DNA from: Enterococcus_D entomosocium
Lineage (GTDB): Bacteria; Bacillota; Bacilli; Lactobacillales; Enterococcaceae
Length of the DNA: 64,000 bases
Reading direction: 5' to 3' (one strand)
NCBI RefSeq assembly: GCF_030441895.1
Contig: NZ_JARJAS010000018.1
Both the position numbers and the translations under genes were made by a program. Shown here one piece after another: positions 1 through 8,038 of the stretch. Numbering within the stretch: the stretch's first letter is position 1; each line of letters begins with the position of its first letter. The notes beneath the pieces were generated by a model. That model was given only the letters and a program-made list of their open reading frames with translations. It had not been told where the DNA came from and searched no databases.

Positions 1-41
1 TAGTTAAAGAGAGATAGGGCTGTGAGCGGTTGGTGGTCATT

Positions 42-64
42 TAAAAAGCCCCTTTTAAGGGGCT
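42..64 (-). terminator. Intrinsic terminator, last of a tandem set
   Basis: An 8-bp perfect stem (AGCCCCTT / AAGGGGCT) is followed on the minus strand by a T-run. A 6-bp palindrome (AGCCCT-TCT-AGGGCT, 76-90) lies between this and the next hairpin. It closes transcription leaving yajC leftwards, or a minus-strand unit not otherwise visible. Confidence 0.6.
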
Positions 65-93
65 AGCGAGTGGTGAGCCCTTCTAGGGCTGTT

Positions 94-118
94 AAAAAGC
101 CACCCGTTTCACGGGTGG
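94..118 (-). terminator. Intrinsic terminator, second of the tandem set
   Basis: An 8-bp stem (CCACCCGT / ACGGGTGG) with a 3-base loop is followed on the minus strand by GCTTTTTAAC. It lies about 50 bases beyond the first yajC terminator. Confidence 0.65.
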
Positions 119-145
119 ATATTTACTTTAGAAACTGTCCGACTA

Positions 146-188
146 CTAAAAAACGCACCATCGCTTCTGAGAAAGCGACGGTGCGTTT
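146..188 (-). terminator. Intrinsic terminator of the tgt-yajC operon
   Basis: A 14-bp stem with one G-T pair lies just after the yajC stop. On the minus strand it ends in TTTTTTAG. It is the first of three minus-strand hairpins in a row. Confidence 0.85.
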
Positions 189-192
189 GTGC

Positions 193-534
193 TTATTCTT
201 TGGTTTCGTCTTGGATGCTCGTTGCGTCTTCGACATCAGCTGGTTCGATTTGTGTTTCAACGGATGCAACAGTTCCAGGTTTCACTGTGCGGATCGCTGA
301 ACGATCAAACTCTAAGAAAATTCCTTCACAGTCGATGATCACGGTGCTTTTTTCTGTGTTGACTTCAGAAAGAACGCCGTGGAGTCCGCCGATGGTTACG
401 ACTTCATCGCCAGCTTTCATATTTTCTAAAAGATTTTTACGCTCTTGCTGTTGTTTCTTTTGTGAACGACTCATAAAGAACCACATTGCCACTAAAGCAA
501 CCAGCATAAAGAGCATTGGTAAAGATTGTGCCAT
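193..534 (-). CDS. yajC: YajC, Sec translocase accessory membrane protein
   Basis: YajC is the small inner-membrane subunit that associates with SecDF and YidC around the SecYEG channel. The protein begins with one hydrophobic helix (about residues 5-20) followed by the basic RSQKKQQQERK stretch. Then comes the compact YajC core with the GDEVVTIGGLHG motif, and an acidic tail. A GTG nine bases upstream (543) is in frame, but GAGGTG sits six bases before the ATG at 534, so that ATG is the better start (113 residues, a normal size). It lies 83 bases downstream of tgt on the same strand, the usual tgt-yajC order in Firmicutes. Confidence 0.93.
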   Translation of the reverse strand: MAQSLPMLFMLVALVAMWFFMSRSQKKQQQERKNLLENMKAGDEVVTIGGLHGVLSEVNTEKSTVIIDCEGIFLEFDRSAIRTVKPGTVASVETQIEPADVEDATSIQDETKE

Positions 535-617
535 TTTTTTCACCTCGATTTATTTTCTTTCCTATAAGATACTTTATCAGAATTCCTCTATTATTCCCAC
601 CATTTTAGTAGAGAATG

Positions 618-1763
618 TTAGAAATTCCTCGCATTTTCCTTGTTGAACCCATACTCTTCAATAAAATGCTCACGGAACTCCAACAAGTTGTCATCCATGA
701 TGGCTTGACGGACATTTTTCATCAGATTCAATAAGAAGTAGACATTGTGGTAAGACGTCAAACGCATACCAAAGGTTTCATCACATTTGATCAAGTGGCG
801 GATGTACGCACGAGAATAGTTTTTACATGTATAGCAATCACACTTCTCGTCGATTGGTCGAAAGTCACGGGCATATTGCGCATTTTTCACGACTAAACGA
901 CCTTTTGAAGTCATACAGGTACCGTTTCTTGCGATCCGTGTTGGTAAAACGCAGTCGAACATATCGACACCGCGAATCACGCCATCGATCAAGGAGTCGG
1001 CTGCCCCAACGCCCATCAGATAACGTGGTTTGTTTTCTGGAATCCAAGGGGTCGTAAATTCCAACACGCGATTCATTTCCGCTTTTGGTTCGCCAACTGA
1101 CAGGCCGCCGATAGAATAACCTGGGAAGTCCATACTAATCAAGTCTTGGGCACTCTGCTTGCGCAAGTCTTCAAAGCCTGCACCTTGAATGATCCCAAAC
1201 AAGCCTTGACGATCTGGATTGGCATGAGCTTTCAAGCCACGTTCTGCCCAGCGAGACGTCCGTTCCACCGATTTTTTGACGTAGTCATAGCTTTCATCAA
1301 ATGGCGGACACTCATCAAAACTCATCATGATATCTGATCCTAATTTGTTTTGGATATCAATCGCTTTTTCAGGAGATAAAAACATTTTCGACCCATTCAA
1401 ATGGTTTTTGAAATGGACACCTTCTTCGACGATGTTGCGCATTTCGGCTAATGAAAAGACTTGGAAACCACCTGAATCTGTTAAGATCGGTTGATCCCAA
1501 TTCATAAATTTATGTAAGCCGCCTGCTTCTGCAACAATGTCTTCTCCTGGACGCAACCACAAGTGATAGGTATTGCTTAAAATGACGCCTGCACCCATTT
1601 CTTTCAACTCTTCAGGGGCAAGGGTTTTAACCGTTGCTAATGTGCCGACTGGCATGAACATTGGCGTTGGAAAGGTTCCGTGAGGCGTGATCAGTTCGCC
1701 TAAACGGGCACCGGTATGCTTTTCTTTCTTTATCAGACGATAACGAATGGCTGGTTCCGTCAT
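618..1763 (-). CDS. tgt: tRNA-guanine transglycosylase (Tgt)
   Basis: Tgt swaps guanine 34 of GUN-anticodon tRNAs (Tyr, His, Asn, Asp) for the queuosine precursor preQ1. At 381 residues the protein has the usual bacterial length. The catalytic TDSGGFQ motif is at residues 95-101, with Asp96. The GGLSVGEPK and RGVDMFDCVLPTR motifs follow, the latter carrying the second catalytic Asp. The zinc site CxCxxC...H is seen as CDCYTC with the His of the following helix. queA, the next enzyme of the pathway, lies about 1.4 kb away on the same strand. The two are normally adjacent; here a DUF975 gene and a candidate RNA separate them. Confidence 0.97.
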   Translation of the reverse strand: MTEPAIRYRLIKKEKHTGARLGELITPHGTFPTPMFMPVGTLATVKTLAPEELKEMGAGVILSNTYHLWLRPGEDIVAEAGGLHKFMNWDQPILTDSGGFQVFSLAEMRNIVEEGVHFKNHLNGSKMFLSPEKAIDIQNKLGSDIMMSFDECPPFDESYDYVKKSVERTSRWAERGLKAHANPDRQGLFGIIQGAGFEDLRKQSAQDLISMDFPGYSIGGLSVGEPKAEMNRVLEFTTPWIPENKPRYLMGVGAADSLIDGVIRGVDMFDCVLPTRIARNGTCMTSKGRLVVKNAQYARDFRPIDEKCDCYTCKNYSRAYIRHLIKCDETFGMRLTSYHNVYFLLNLMKNVRQAIMDDNLLEFREHFIEEYGFNKENARNF

Positions 1764-1812
1764 TCATTTCCCTACTTTCTCTCTAAACTCAATTAACTGT
1801 GCAACGCTATCT

Positions 1813-1841
1813 ATGATAAGGGTTGCCCTTACATTTTGCAA
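1813..1841 (-). promoter_or_regulatory. Promoter of tgt-yajC with a palindrome in its spacer
   Basis: Minus strand: -35 TTGCAA (1836-1841), a 17-base spacer and -10 TATCAT (1813-1818). The perfect inverted repeat TAAGGG-TTG-CCCTTA (1817-1831) lies in the spacer. It could be an operator; no regulator is implied by the sequence. Confidence 0.6.
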
Positions 1842-1902
1842 GGAAGTTTAAAGAAACTAAGAGTATTTTCTCCTAGTTATGCGAAACATCTATTACTTTT
1901 TT

Positions 1903-1931
1903 TTGAAGATTTAGCGAAAGTTTGCTATCAT
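1903..1931 (+). promoter_or_regulatory. Promoter of the DUF975 gene
   Basis: -35 TTGAAG, a 17-base spacer and -10 TATCAT lie 31 bases before the start codon at 1962. It faces away from the tgt promoter. Confidence 0.6.
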
Positions 1932-1961
1932 GTTATTTATATTGAAGGGAGGTTTTTTGAA

Positions 1962-2672
1962 ATGAAATCAAATAGAGAACTAAAAGCAGAAGCAAAAGCA
2001 ATCCTGAGAGGCCGCTGGAAAGACAGTGTTTTGATGTGTATTGTACCGACTTTGATCTCGATCGCTATCGCACTCGTCATTATCGTTCTTGCTGTTATTC
2101 CATTGTATCAAAGCGGTATGTTTAATGATCTTGGTTCCACTGACGCAGTCAATTCCGCAGGAGGAAGTGGCAGCGGCAGTGGTGGCGGTTTGATCAGCGG
2201 TCTATTTTCTGCCTTATTCGGTGCTGGGATCTCTTGGACTTTCCTTGACATTTTACGCGGTAAGAAGCAATCGATCCAGCCTTTTTCTGATGTCTTTCGC
2301 GGCTTCAGTGGCGCTTTCGTGTTAGGGATCATCGTCATCTATATTCTGTCGACTATTTTCACGACGTTGTGGACGTTCCTGTTTATCATTCCTGGGATCA
2401 TTAAAGCTTATTCTTATTCTCAAGCATATTTTGTCTTTTATGATACCTATGAAGAAACGGGCATGCGGCCAGATTTTCTCAGCTGCATCACAGGTAGCCG
2501 TCATTTAATGAAAGGCTACAAAGGTCAACTGTTCATCCTTGATCTGAGCTTCATCGGCTGGCACATTTTGGCCATCATGACAGCAGGAATTGGCTACTTA
2601 TGGTTGACGCCATACATCAGTGCAACCAAAGCAGCATTCTATGACAATCTGCCTAAACGAGCACTTGCTTAA
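1962..2672 (+). CDS. DUF975 family integral membrane protein
   Basis: This is a 236-residue multi-pass membrane protein. It opens with a basic amphipathic stretch containing RELKAEAKAILRGRW, typical of DUF975 proteins, followed by several hydrophobic segments (about residues 20-45, 90-115, 125-160 and 195-220). A glycine/serine-rich linker (about 65-75) separates the first helix from the rest. Its function is not established. The start is the ATG after GGGAGG at 1947-1952; reading upstream adds 42 residues not typical of the family. It is a single-gene unit on the opposite strand to tgt and queA, with its own promoter and a TTCG-loop terminator. Confidence 0.85.
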   Translation: MKSNRELKAEAKAILRGRWKDSVLMCIVPTLISIAIALVIIVLAVIPLYQSGMFNDLGSTDAVNSAGGSGSGSGGGLISGLFSALFGAGISWTFLDILRGKKQSIQPFSDVFRGFSGAFVLGIIVIYILSTIFTTLWTFLFIIPGIIKAYSYSQAYFVFYDTYEETGMRPDFLSCITGSRHLMKGYKGQLFILDLSFIGWHILAIMTAGIGYLWLTPYISATKAAFYDNLPKRALA

Positions 2673-2699
2673 AAGATCGGTTCGCCGGTCTTTTTTTTT
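2673..2699 (+). terminator. Intrinsic terminator of the DUF975 gene
   Basis: A 7-bp stem with a TTCG tetraloop is followed by nine T residues, directly after the stop codon. Confidence 0.9.
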
Positions 2700-2720
2700 G
2701 AAGAAAAGAATCGTTTTCTT

Positions 2721-2749
2721 TTGCAAACGCTTCCGTTTCGTGTTATAGT
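2721..2749 (+). promoter_or_regulatory. Promoter of the candidate RNA, overlapped by a cre-like site
   Basis: -35 TTGCAA (2721-2726), a 17-base spacer and -10 TATAGT (2744-2749) with an upstream TG. TTGCAAACGCTTCCG (2721-2735) matches the CcpA cre consensus WTGNAARCGNWWWCA except at two positions, so the promoter may be catabolite-controlled. No reading frame with a ribosome site follows. Confidence 0.55.
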
Positions 2750-2756
2750 ATAAGTG

Positions 2757-3120
2757 TAAGGAAGGTAGCAACTCTGTTGGTGGTTTTCGTAAATATCGCA
2801 AACTCAATCTACTAAAAGTTGTTGAACGTACAAGTTTCACCTAGTACCAAACGTGTAAAGTAACAAGAAGAAAAACGTAACAAGGATCGAACATTTCCAT
2901 ATCGAAAAATGATACGTCTCATTTTGTATCGGAATACACGAAACATGTGTAAGTTTGTAAATGAAAACAAATTTTCGAGAAACATTGCTTTGCATGGACC
3001 ACAAAAAGCGACCACCACTTATACCTTCCTCTAGTAGTAAGCTGGGCGACAAAAAAAGCAGTTCTAAAAGTTGAGAAATTGATTCAACTTAAAGAGCCGC
3101 TTACGTCGCTCAGTTTTTTT
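2757..3120 (+). ncRNA. Candidate structured non-coding RNA
   Basis: About 360 bases between a plausible promoter and a terminator hold no credible protein gene on either strand. The ends pair: GGAAGGTA (2760-2767) with TACCTTCC (3022-3029), and, further in, TGGTGGT (2778-2784) with ACCACCA (3011-3017). This would close a long rod around a region with a local hairpin AAAATGA/TCATTTT (2906-2925). A long hairpin ending in seven T residues follows (3042-3120). I do not recognise it as tmRNA, RNase P RNA, SRP RNA or a known riboswitch. A 6S-like rod is one possibility, but nothing specific supports it. Confidence 0.45.
3042..3120. terminator. Long bidirectional terminator between the candidate RNA and queA
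   Basis: Nested stems: CTGGGCGAC/GTCGCTCAG (outer), AAGCAGTTCT/AGAGCCGCTT (middle, one mismatch) and AAGTTGA/TCAACTT (inner). Seven T follow on the plus strand (3114-3120). On the minus strand seven T follow the middle stem, so it can also stop queA transcripts. Confidence 0.75.
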
Positions 3121-3122
3121 GT

Positions 3123-4154
3123 TTATTTTAAGAACATCGCATCGCCAAAGCTAAAGAAGCGATATCGCTCATCGATGGCATGCTGGTAGGCAGAAAGTGT
3201 TAGGTCGCGTCCTGCAAAGGCACTGACTAACATCACTAAGGTTGATTTTGGTAGGTGGAAGTTGGTAGAAAAAGCTTCCACGATTTTAAACTGATAGCCT
3301 GGCGTGATAAAAATACTCGTCCACCCACTATCGGCTTTGATTTGCCCATCAAACTTGGTCCCAATGGTTTCTAATGTACGGATCGAAGTCGTTCCGACTG
3401 CAACGATCTTGCCACCATTTGCCCGAACCTCGTTCAATTGTGCGGCAGCTTCTTCTGTCAAACGGTAAAATTCGCTGTGCATCTCATGATCAGCGATATT
3501 ATCGACACTGACTGGACGAAACGTTCCTAAACCAACGTGCAAAGTCAGATAAACCAGCTTGACGCCTTTCGCTGCAATCTGCTCTAGCAATTCTGGGGTA
3601 AAATGCAAGCCGGCAGTTGGTGCGGCCGCTGAGCCGTTTTCTTTGGCATAAACCGTTTGATAGCGGTCTGGGTCTTCTAGCCGTTCTTTGATGTAAGGCG
3701 GTAACGGCATTTCGCCAAGTGATTCCAGAATCTCTAAAAAGATTCCTTTGTATTGAAAACGAATGATCCGGCCGCCGTGATCGAGCTCTTCTTCCACCAC
3801 TGCCTCTAATCGTCCGTCGCCGAAGGTGATCTTCGTGCCGACTTTGGCTCTTTTGGCTGGCTTGATCAAGGTTTCCCACGTATCCCCTTCAATATTGTTC
3901 AGTAAAAGGATTTCCAGATGGGCACCTGTTTCTTGTTTTTCGCCATAGATACGAGCTGGTAATACCCGCGTATCATTCATCACCAAGGCATCCCCTGGTT
4001 CCAATTCATCAATGATGTTATAGAAGTGCTTGTCCTCAAATTTGCCAGTCTCGCGGTCAACCACTAATAAACGGGAACTTGAGCGATCACTTAATGGCGT
4101 TTGAGCGATCAGTTCTTCCGGTAATTCAAAATCAAAATCTTCAGTTGTAAGCAT
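3123..4154 (-). CDS. queA: S-adenosylmethionine:tRNA ribosyltransferase-isomerase (QueA)
   Basis: QueA moves the ribosyl group of S-adenosylmethionine to preQ1 at tRNA position 34, forming epoxyqueuosine. The 343-residue length is normal. Family signatures are visible in order: FDFELPEELIAQTPL at the N-terminus, the SSRLLVVDR segment, MNDTRVLPARI, AAPTAGLHFTPELL, TLHVGLGTFRPV and VGTTSIRTLE. It belongs with tgt in the queuosine pathway. The start ATG follows GAGAGGAAC with normal spacing. It has its own extended -10 promoter, and its 3' end meets a bidirectional terminator shared with the candidate RNA. Confidence 0.97.
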   Translation of the reverse strand: MLTTEDFDFELPEELIAQTPLSDRSSSRLLVVDRETGKFEDKHFYNIIDELEPGDALVMNDTRVLPARIYGEKQETGAHLEILLLNNIEGDTWETLIKPAKRAKVGTKITFGDGRLEAVVEEELDHGGRIIRFQYKGIFLEILESLGEMPLPPYIKERLEDPDRYQTVYAKENGSAAAPTAGLHFTPELLEQIAAKGVKLVYLTLHVGLGTFRPVSVDNIADHEMHSEFYRLTEEAAAQLNEVRANGGKIVAVGTTSIRTLETIGTKFDGQIKADSGWTSIFITPGYQFKIVEAFSTNFHLPKSTLVMLVSAFAGRDLTLSAYQHAIDERYRFFSFGDAMFLK

Positions 4155-4185
4155 GTTGTTCCTCTCTTTCCCTAAATTCTTCTCT

Positions 4186-4195
4186 ATTCTAGCAT
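4186..4195 (-). promoter_or_regulatory. Extended -10 promoter element of queA
   Basis: The minus strand reads TGCTAGAAT (TGnTATAAT-like), about 35 bases upstream of the queA start. No good -35 is seen, as expected for an extended -10 promoter. The stretch from 4200 to 4420 shows no gene or clear structured element. Confidence 0.5.
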
Positions 4196-4421
4196 GTTTT
4201 TATAAAAATTGAAAAAACAGCTTTTAATTCTGCCCTTTCTTAGAAAAAAATAAAGAGACTGCTGCTAAGGCCTTCAGCAAAAAAGCACCCCTTTTCCCAA
4301 TGAAAAATAACGACATATTTTCGCTGCTTCTTTTCTCTATGCATCGCTCCTTAATTTGGACTTGCTTATGGCGCTATTTTCGTTTTTGTCTATACAATTA
4401 TGAAAAAAATGGGCAGATTAT

Positions 4422-4450
4422 TTGAATAACACGTGACTTTTCGGCATACT
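4422..4450 (+). promoter_or_regulatory. Candidate promoter of the opuC operon
   Basis: -35 TTGAAT, a 17-base spacer and -10 CATACT, about 57 bases before the opuCA start. The -10 is weak (4 of 6), so this is tentative. Confidence 0.4.
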
Positions 4451-4506
4451 TAGTACAGATTATAAGCCATTATTCAGATTGCTTAAATAAAAATAGAGGT
4501 GACATC

Positions 4507-5682
4507 ATGATTGAGTTTCAGCAGGTATCCAAAATTTACAAAGGTGGTAAAGTCGCTGTTGAAGATGTGAATCTTTCCTTTGAAAAAGGCGAATTCATTT
4601 GCTTCATCGGGACAAGTGGTAGCGGAAAGACGACTTGTATGCGGATGATCAACCGTATGACGGATCCTTCTAAAGGAAAAATCTTGATCAATGGAAAAAG
4701 CGTTACAGAGATCAACCCAGTGGAGTTACGCCGTCAAATCGGCTATGTGATCCAAAGCATCGGTTTAATGCCTCACATGACGATTCGGGAAAACATCACA
4801 TTGGTTCAAAAATTGTTAAAAGTCAGCCAAGAAGAACGCAACAAAACTGCCGAGCGCATGATCGACTTAGTGGAATTGCCACGAGAAATGCTCGACCGTT
4901 ACCCCAACGAATTGTCTGGAGGGCAACAGCAACGGATCGGTGTTGTCCGTGCCTTGGCAGCTGACCAAGATGTTATTTTAATGGATGAGCCTTTTGGCGC
5001 ACTAGACCCAATCACTCGTGACTCCTTACAAGATTTGGTTAAAGACTTGCAAGAACGGCTTGGAAAAACCGTCGTCTTCGTTACCCATGATATGGACGAA
5101 GCATTGAAGCTTGCTAGCCGTATCGTGATCATGAGTGAAGGAAAAGTCATTCAATTTGATACACCAGAAAATATTCTGCAACACCCAGCAACACCGTTTG
5201 TGGAAGAGTTGATCGGTGAAGACCGCTTGTTACAAGCAAAACCTGACACGACGCCAGTCAAAGACGTAATGTTAAATACCCCGATCGCTATCACACCAGA
5301 AAAATCCTTACAAGAAGCGATTCACTTGATGCGGGAAAAACGGGTCGATACCTTGCTTGTTACCGACAATAGCAACGTGCTAAAAGGCTACATCGATGTC
5401 GAATCCATCGACCGCAACCGTGGCAAAGTTACTAGTGTCGGGGATATCTTGAACAAAGATGTCTTTTTCGTTCGCGAAACCGCCTTGTTGCGGGATACCT
5501 TGCAACGTATCTTAAAACGCGGCTTAAAATATGTGCCGGTAGTAGATGCCGACAAACATTTAGTCGGGATTTTGACCCGTGCTTCCTTAGTTGATATCGT
5601 TTATGACGTGATTTGGGGCGATGAGCCATCGATCATGGAAGCCATTGAGTCGGCGAAACCTGAAGAAACTGAGGAGGTCTAG
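4507..5682 (+). CDS. opuCA: Osmoprotectant ABC importer, ATPase with CBS domains
   Basis: This is the energising subunit of a quaternary-amine (glycine betaine, carnitine or choline) importer. The N-terminal ABC domain has Walker A GTSGSGKTT (residues 35-43), the signature LSGGQQQR and Walker B VILMDEPFGALDP. Two CBS domains follow (about 255-370), as in OpuCA/OpuAA proteins; in this family they sense ionic strength or bind nucleotides such as c-di-AMP. It is the first of four genes in OpuCA-B-C-D order. The start follows GAGGTGAC. Confidence 0.93.
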   Translation: MIEFQQVSKIYKGGKVAVEDVNLSFEKGEFICFIGTSGSGKTTCMRMINRMTDPSKGKILINGKSVTEINPVELRRQIGYVIQSIGLMPHMTIRENITLVQKLLKVSQEERNKTAERMIDLVELPREMLDRYPNELSGGQQQRIGVVRALAADQDVILMDEPFGALDPITRDSLQDLVKDLQERLGKTVVFVTHDMDEALKLASRIVIMSEGKVIQFDTPENILQHPATPFVEELIGEDRLLQAKPDTTPVKDVMLNTPIAITPEKSLQEAIHLMREKRVDTLLVTDNSNVLKGYIDVESIDRNRGKVTSVGDILNKDVFFVRETALLRDTLQRILKRGLKYVPVVDADKHLVGILTRASLVDIVYDVIWGDEPSIMEAIESAKPEETEEV

Positions 5683-5685
5683 CGC

Positions 5686-6321
5686 ATGCAAAGCTTCTTT
5701 AATGAATATGGCGGCCAATTGGTCACCAAAAGTCTTGAACATTTGTATATCTCCTTTGCGGCTTTGCTTTTAGGGATTCTTGTTGCCGTACCGATCGGTG
5801 TGATCTTGACCCGTTTCCCCAAAGCAGCAACGATCGTGATCGGCATCACCAGTGCGCTGCAAACCGTGCCTTCTTTGGCCCTATTGGCATTGATGATCCC
5901 GATTTTAGGTGTCGGAAAAGTCCCTGCTATCGTCGCTCTTTTCATTTATTCCTTATTGCCGATTTTGCGAAATACCTACATCGGAATGAAAAAAGTCGAT
6001 TGGAATTACCGCGATGTTGCCAAAGGGATGGGGATGACCAACTTGCAGTCGATCATCAGTGTGGAATTACCCCTAGCGATCCCAACGATCATGGCAGGGA
6101 TCCGCTTATCGGCCGTGTATGTTTTAGCCTGGGCTACCTTGGCTTCTTACATTGGTGCCGGTGGACTTGGTGATTTGATCTTTAGCGGACTAAACAATTA
6201 CCAACCGCCTTTGATTTTTGCTGGAACGATTCCAGTGACGATCTTTGCTTTATTAGCTGACTGGTTACTGGGTTTGTTAGAAAACAAACTGACACCAGCT
6301 GCCTTAAGGGGGGATGCGTAA
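5686..6321 (+). CDS. opuCB: Osmoprotectant ABC importer, membrane subunit 1
   Basis: This is a 211-residue permease with about five to six membrane helices. It carries the family's cytoplasmic coupling loop, seen as GMGMTNLQSIISVELPLAIPTIMAGIR (residues about 117-143). It starts four bases after opuCA stops and overlaps opuCC by one base (TAATG), indicating translational coupling. It closely resembles the second permease of the operon, so the pair probably forms a heterodimer. Confidence 0.92.
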   Translation: MQSFFNEYGGQLVTKSLEHLYISFAALLLGILVAVPIGVILTRFPKAATIVIGITSALQTVPSLALLALMIPILGVGKVPAIVALFIYSLLPILRNTYIGMKKVDWNYRDVAKGMGMTNLQSIISVELPLAIPTIMAGIRLSAVYVLAWATLASYIGAGGLGDLIFSGLNNYQPPLIFAGTIPVTIFALLADWLLGLLENKLTPAALRGDA

Positions 6322-7241
6322 TGAAAAAAACTTCAAAATTAGCGCTGTTGTTTTCCTTAAGTGTCGCTTTACTGTCCGGCTGTTCCTTTCCCGGTTTAGC
6401 ATCGACTTCTGATGAGAATACCGTGGCGATCACAGGTGGGATCACTTCCGAAGCCCAAATTCTTGGCGCGGTGGTTGCCGGTATGGTCGAACACTATACG
6501 GATAAAAACACAACCGTCATTAACAACTTAGCAACAACGACCATCAATCACCAAGCGATGATGAATGGCGATGCGTCGATCTCAGCTGCCCGCTACACAG
6601 GAACTGACTTGACCACTACGTTAGGGTTGGAACCAGAATCTGATCCGCAAGCCGCCTTTGACAAAGTCAAATCAGAGTTTGAGAAACGATACCAACAGAC
6701 TTGGTTCCCATCTTACGGCTTTGATAACACGTATGTCTTTCTTGTCAGGAAAGACACTGCCGAAAAATACGGATTGGAAAAAGTCAGTGACTTGAAAGAT
6801 GTCGCAGATCAATTGGTCGCAGGGGTCGATACCGCGTGGATCACACGGGTCGGCGATGGATACGATGGCTTCCAGGAAGCCTATGGATTCTCTTTCCAAA
6901 ATATCCTACCGATGCAGATCGGTCTCGTCTATGATGCTGTTGATAACGGAAAAATGGATATCGTTTTAGGGTACTCAACCGACGGCCGGATCGGCAGTTA
7001 CGATCTCGTGATGCTAGAAGATGATCTAAACTTCTTCCCGCCTTATGATGCCGCACCGATCGTCGATGACAAATTATTGGAAGAAACACCTGAAATCGGC
7101 GATGCCCTGAACAAATTAGCAGGCAAAATTGATACCGAAAAAATGCAAGAATTGAATTACCAAGTGGATAATGACCTTCTAGAACCAACGGTAGTTGCCG
7201 AACGTTTCTTAGAAGAAAATAATTACTTCGAAGGAGAGTGA
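6321..7241 (+). CDS. opuCC: Osmoprotectant-binding lipoprotein
   Basis: This is a 306-residue extracellular binding protein. A lipoprotein signal peptide ends in the lipobox LLSGC (Cys21), so it is anchored outside the membrane. The mature part has the OpuAC/ProX-type fold signatures, including an early GGITSEAQILGAVVAGM segment and VLGYSTDGRIGSYDL near residue 220. It lies between the two permease genes, as in Bacillus and Listeria OpuC operons. The exact substrate cannot be read from the sequence. Confidence 0.92.
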   Translation: MKKTSKLALLFSLSVALLSGCSFPGLASTSDENTVAITGGITSEAQILGAVVAGMVEHYTDKNTTVINNLATTTINHQAMMNGDASISAARYTGTDLTTTLGLEPESDPQAAFDKVKSEFEKRYQQTWFPSYGFDNTYVFLVRKDTAEKYGLEKVSDLKDVADQLVAGVDTAWITRVGDGYDGFQEAYGFSFQNILPMQIGLVYDAVDNGKMDIVLGYSTDGRIGSYDLVMLEDDLNFFPPYDAAPIVDDKLLEETPEIGDALNKLAGKIDTEKMQELNYQVDNDLLEPTVVAERFLEENNYFEGE

Positions 7242-7245
7242 CGAA

Positions 7246-7908
7246 ATGGCAGACATGAATTTATTCCAACAATTTCTTTTCTATTTTCAAGAAAATGGCG
7301 GCTATGTTTTTGCCCAGTTCATTCGTCACTTCTTGATTTCAATCTACGGGGTACTTTTTGCCTCAATCGTCGGGATTCCAATCGGGATCTTGATTTCTAA
7401 AAAAATGCGTTTGGCAGATTGGGTGATTCGTTTCGCCAATATCATCCAGACGATTCCATCTTTAGCGATGATCTCGATTTTAATGATCGGCATGGGCTTA
7501 GGTGTGAATGTCGTGATTTTAACGATTTTCCTTTATTCTTTGTTACCGATCATCAAAAATACCTATACCGGCATGCGCCAAGTCGACCGCAATACGTTAG
7601 ATGTCGGCAAAGGGATGGGGATGACTAGCTGGCAGCGATTGTATATGATCGAATTGCCATTGTCTGTTTCGGTGATCATGGCAGGGATTCGAAACGCCTT
7701 AGTCGTGGCGATCGGTATCACCGCTATTGGCGCCTTCGTTGGTGCTGGTGGACTGGGGGACATCATCATCCGTGGAACCAATGCGACGGATGGTGCATCG
7801 ATCATCTTAGCCGGTGCTTTACCGACTGCCTTGATGGCGATCATTACGGATCTTGGGTTGAGCTTTATTGAACGCCGCTTAGATCCAGCCAGCCGTACTT
7901 CACGCTAA
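7246..7908 (+). CDS. opuCD: Osmoprotectant ABC importer, membrane subunit 2
   Basis: This 220-residue permease parallels opuCB, with the same IPIGI and IIQTIPSLAMISILM helices and a GMGMTSWQRLYMIELPLSVSVIMAGIR coupling loop. It starts four bases after opuCC and is the last gene of the operon, followed by a strong terminator. Confidence 0.92.
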   Translation: MADMNLFQQFLFYFQENGGYVFAQFIRHFLISIYGVLFASIVGIPIGILISKKMRLADWVIRFANIIQTIPSLAMISILMIGMGLGVNVVILTIFLYSLLPIIKNTYTGMRQVDRNTLDVGKGMGMTSWQRLYMIELPLSVSVIMAGIRNALVVAIGITAIGAFVGAGGLGDIIIRGTNATDGASIILAGALPTALMAIITDLGLSFIERRLDPASRTSR

Positions 7909-7923
7909 ACTTATTTGCAAAAA

Positions 7924-7965
7924 GCAAAAGCCGTTGTGACCATTTATTGGTCGCAACGGCTTTTT
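7924..7965. terminator. Bidirectional terminator between opuCD and the GH85 gene
   Basis: A 17-bp near-perfect stem (AAAAGCCGTTG...CAACGGCTTTT) is flanked by A and T runs. It sits between converging genes and can serve both, although the GH85 gene ends about 75 bases away. Confidence 0.85.
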
Positions 7966-8038
7966 GGGTTCGGTCATTTTTCAGAAAAGCATGCTTCAGA
8001 CGCTTCCCTCCTTAGGTTTAACGCCCTGCTCTTTTTCG

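Noticed and set aside
2812..3052. Short minus-strand reading frames of 68 and 71 codons
   Set aside because: They lie wholly within the paired candidate RNA, lack ribosome sites, and have no protein-like composition.
4200..4420. Possible small RNA or attenuator between queA and opuCA
   Set aside because: Only weak A/T-rich structure is visible; no promoter-terminator pair or conserved-looking motif.
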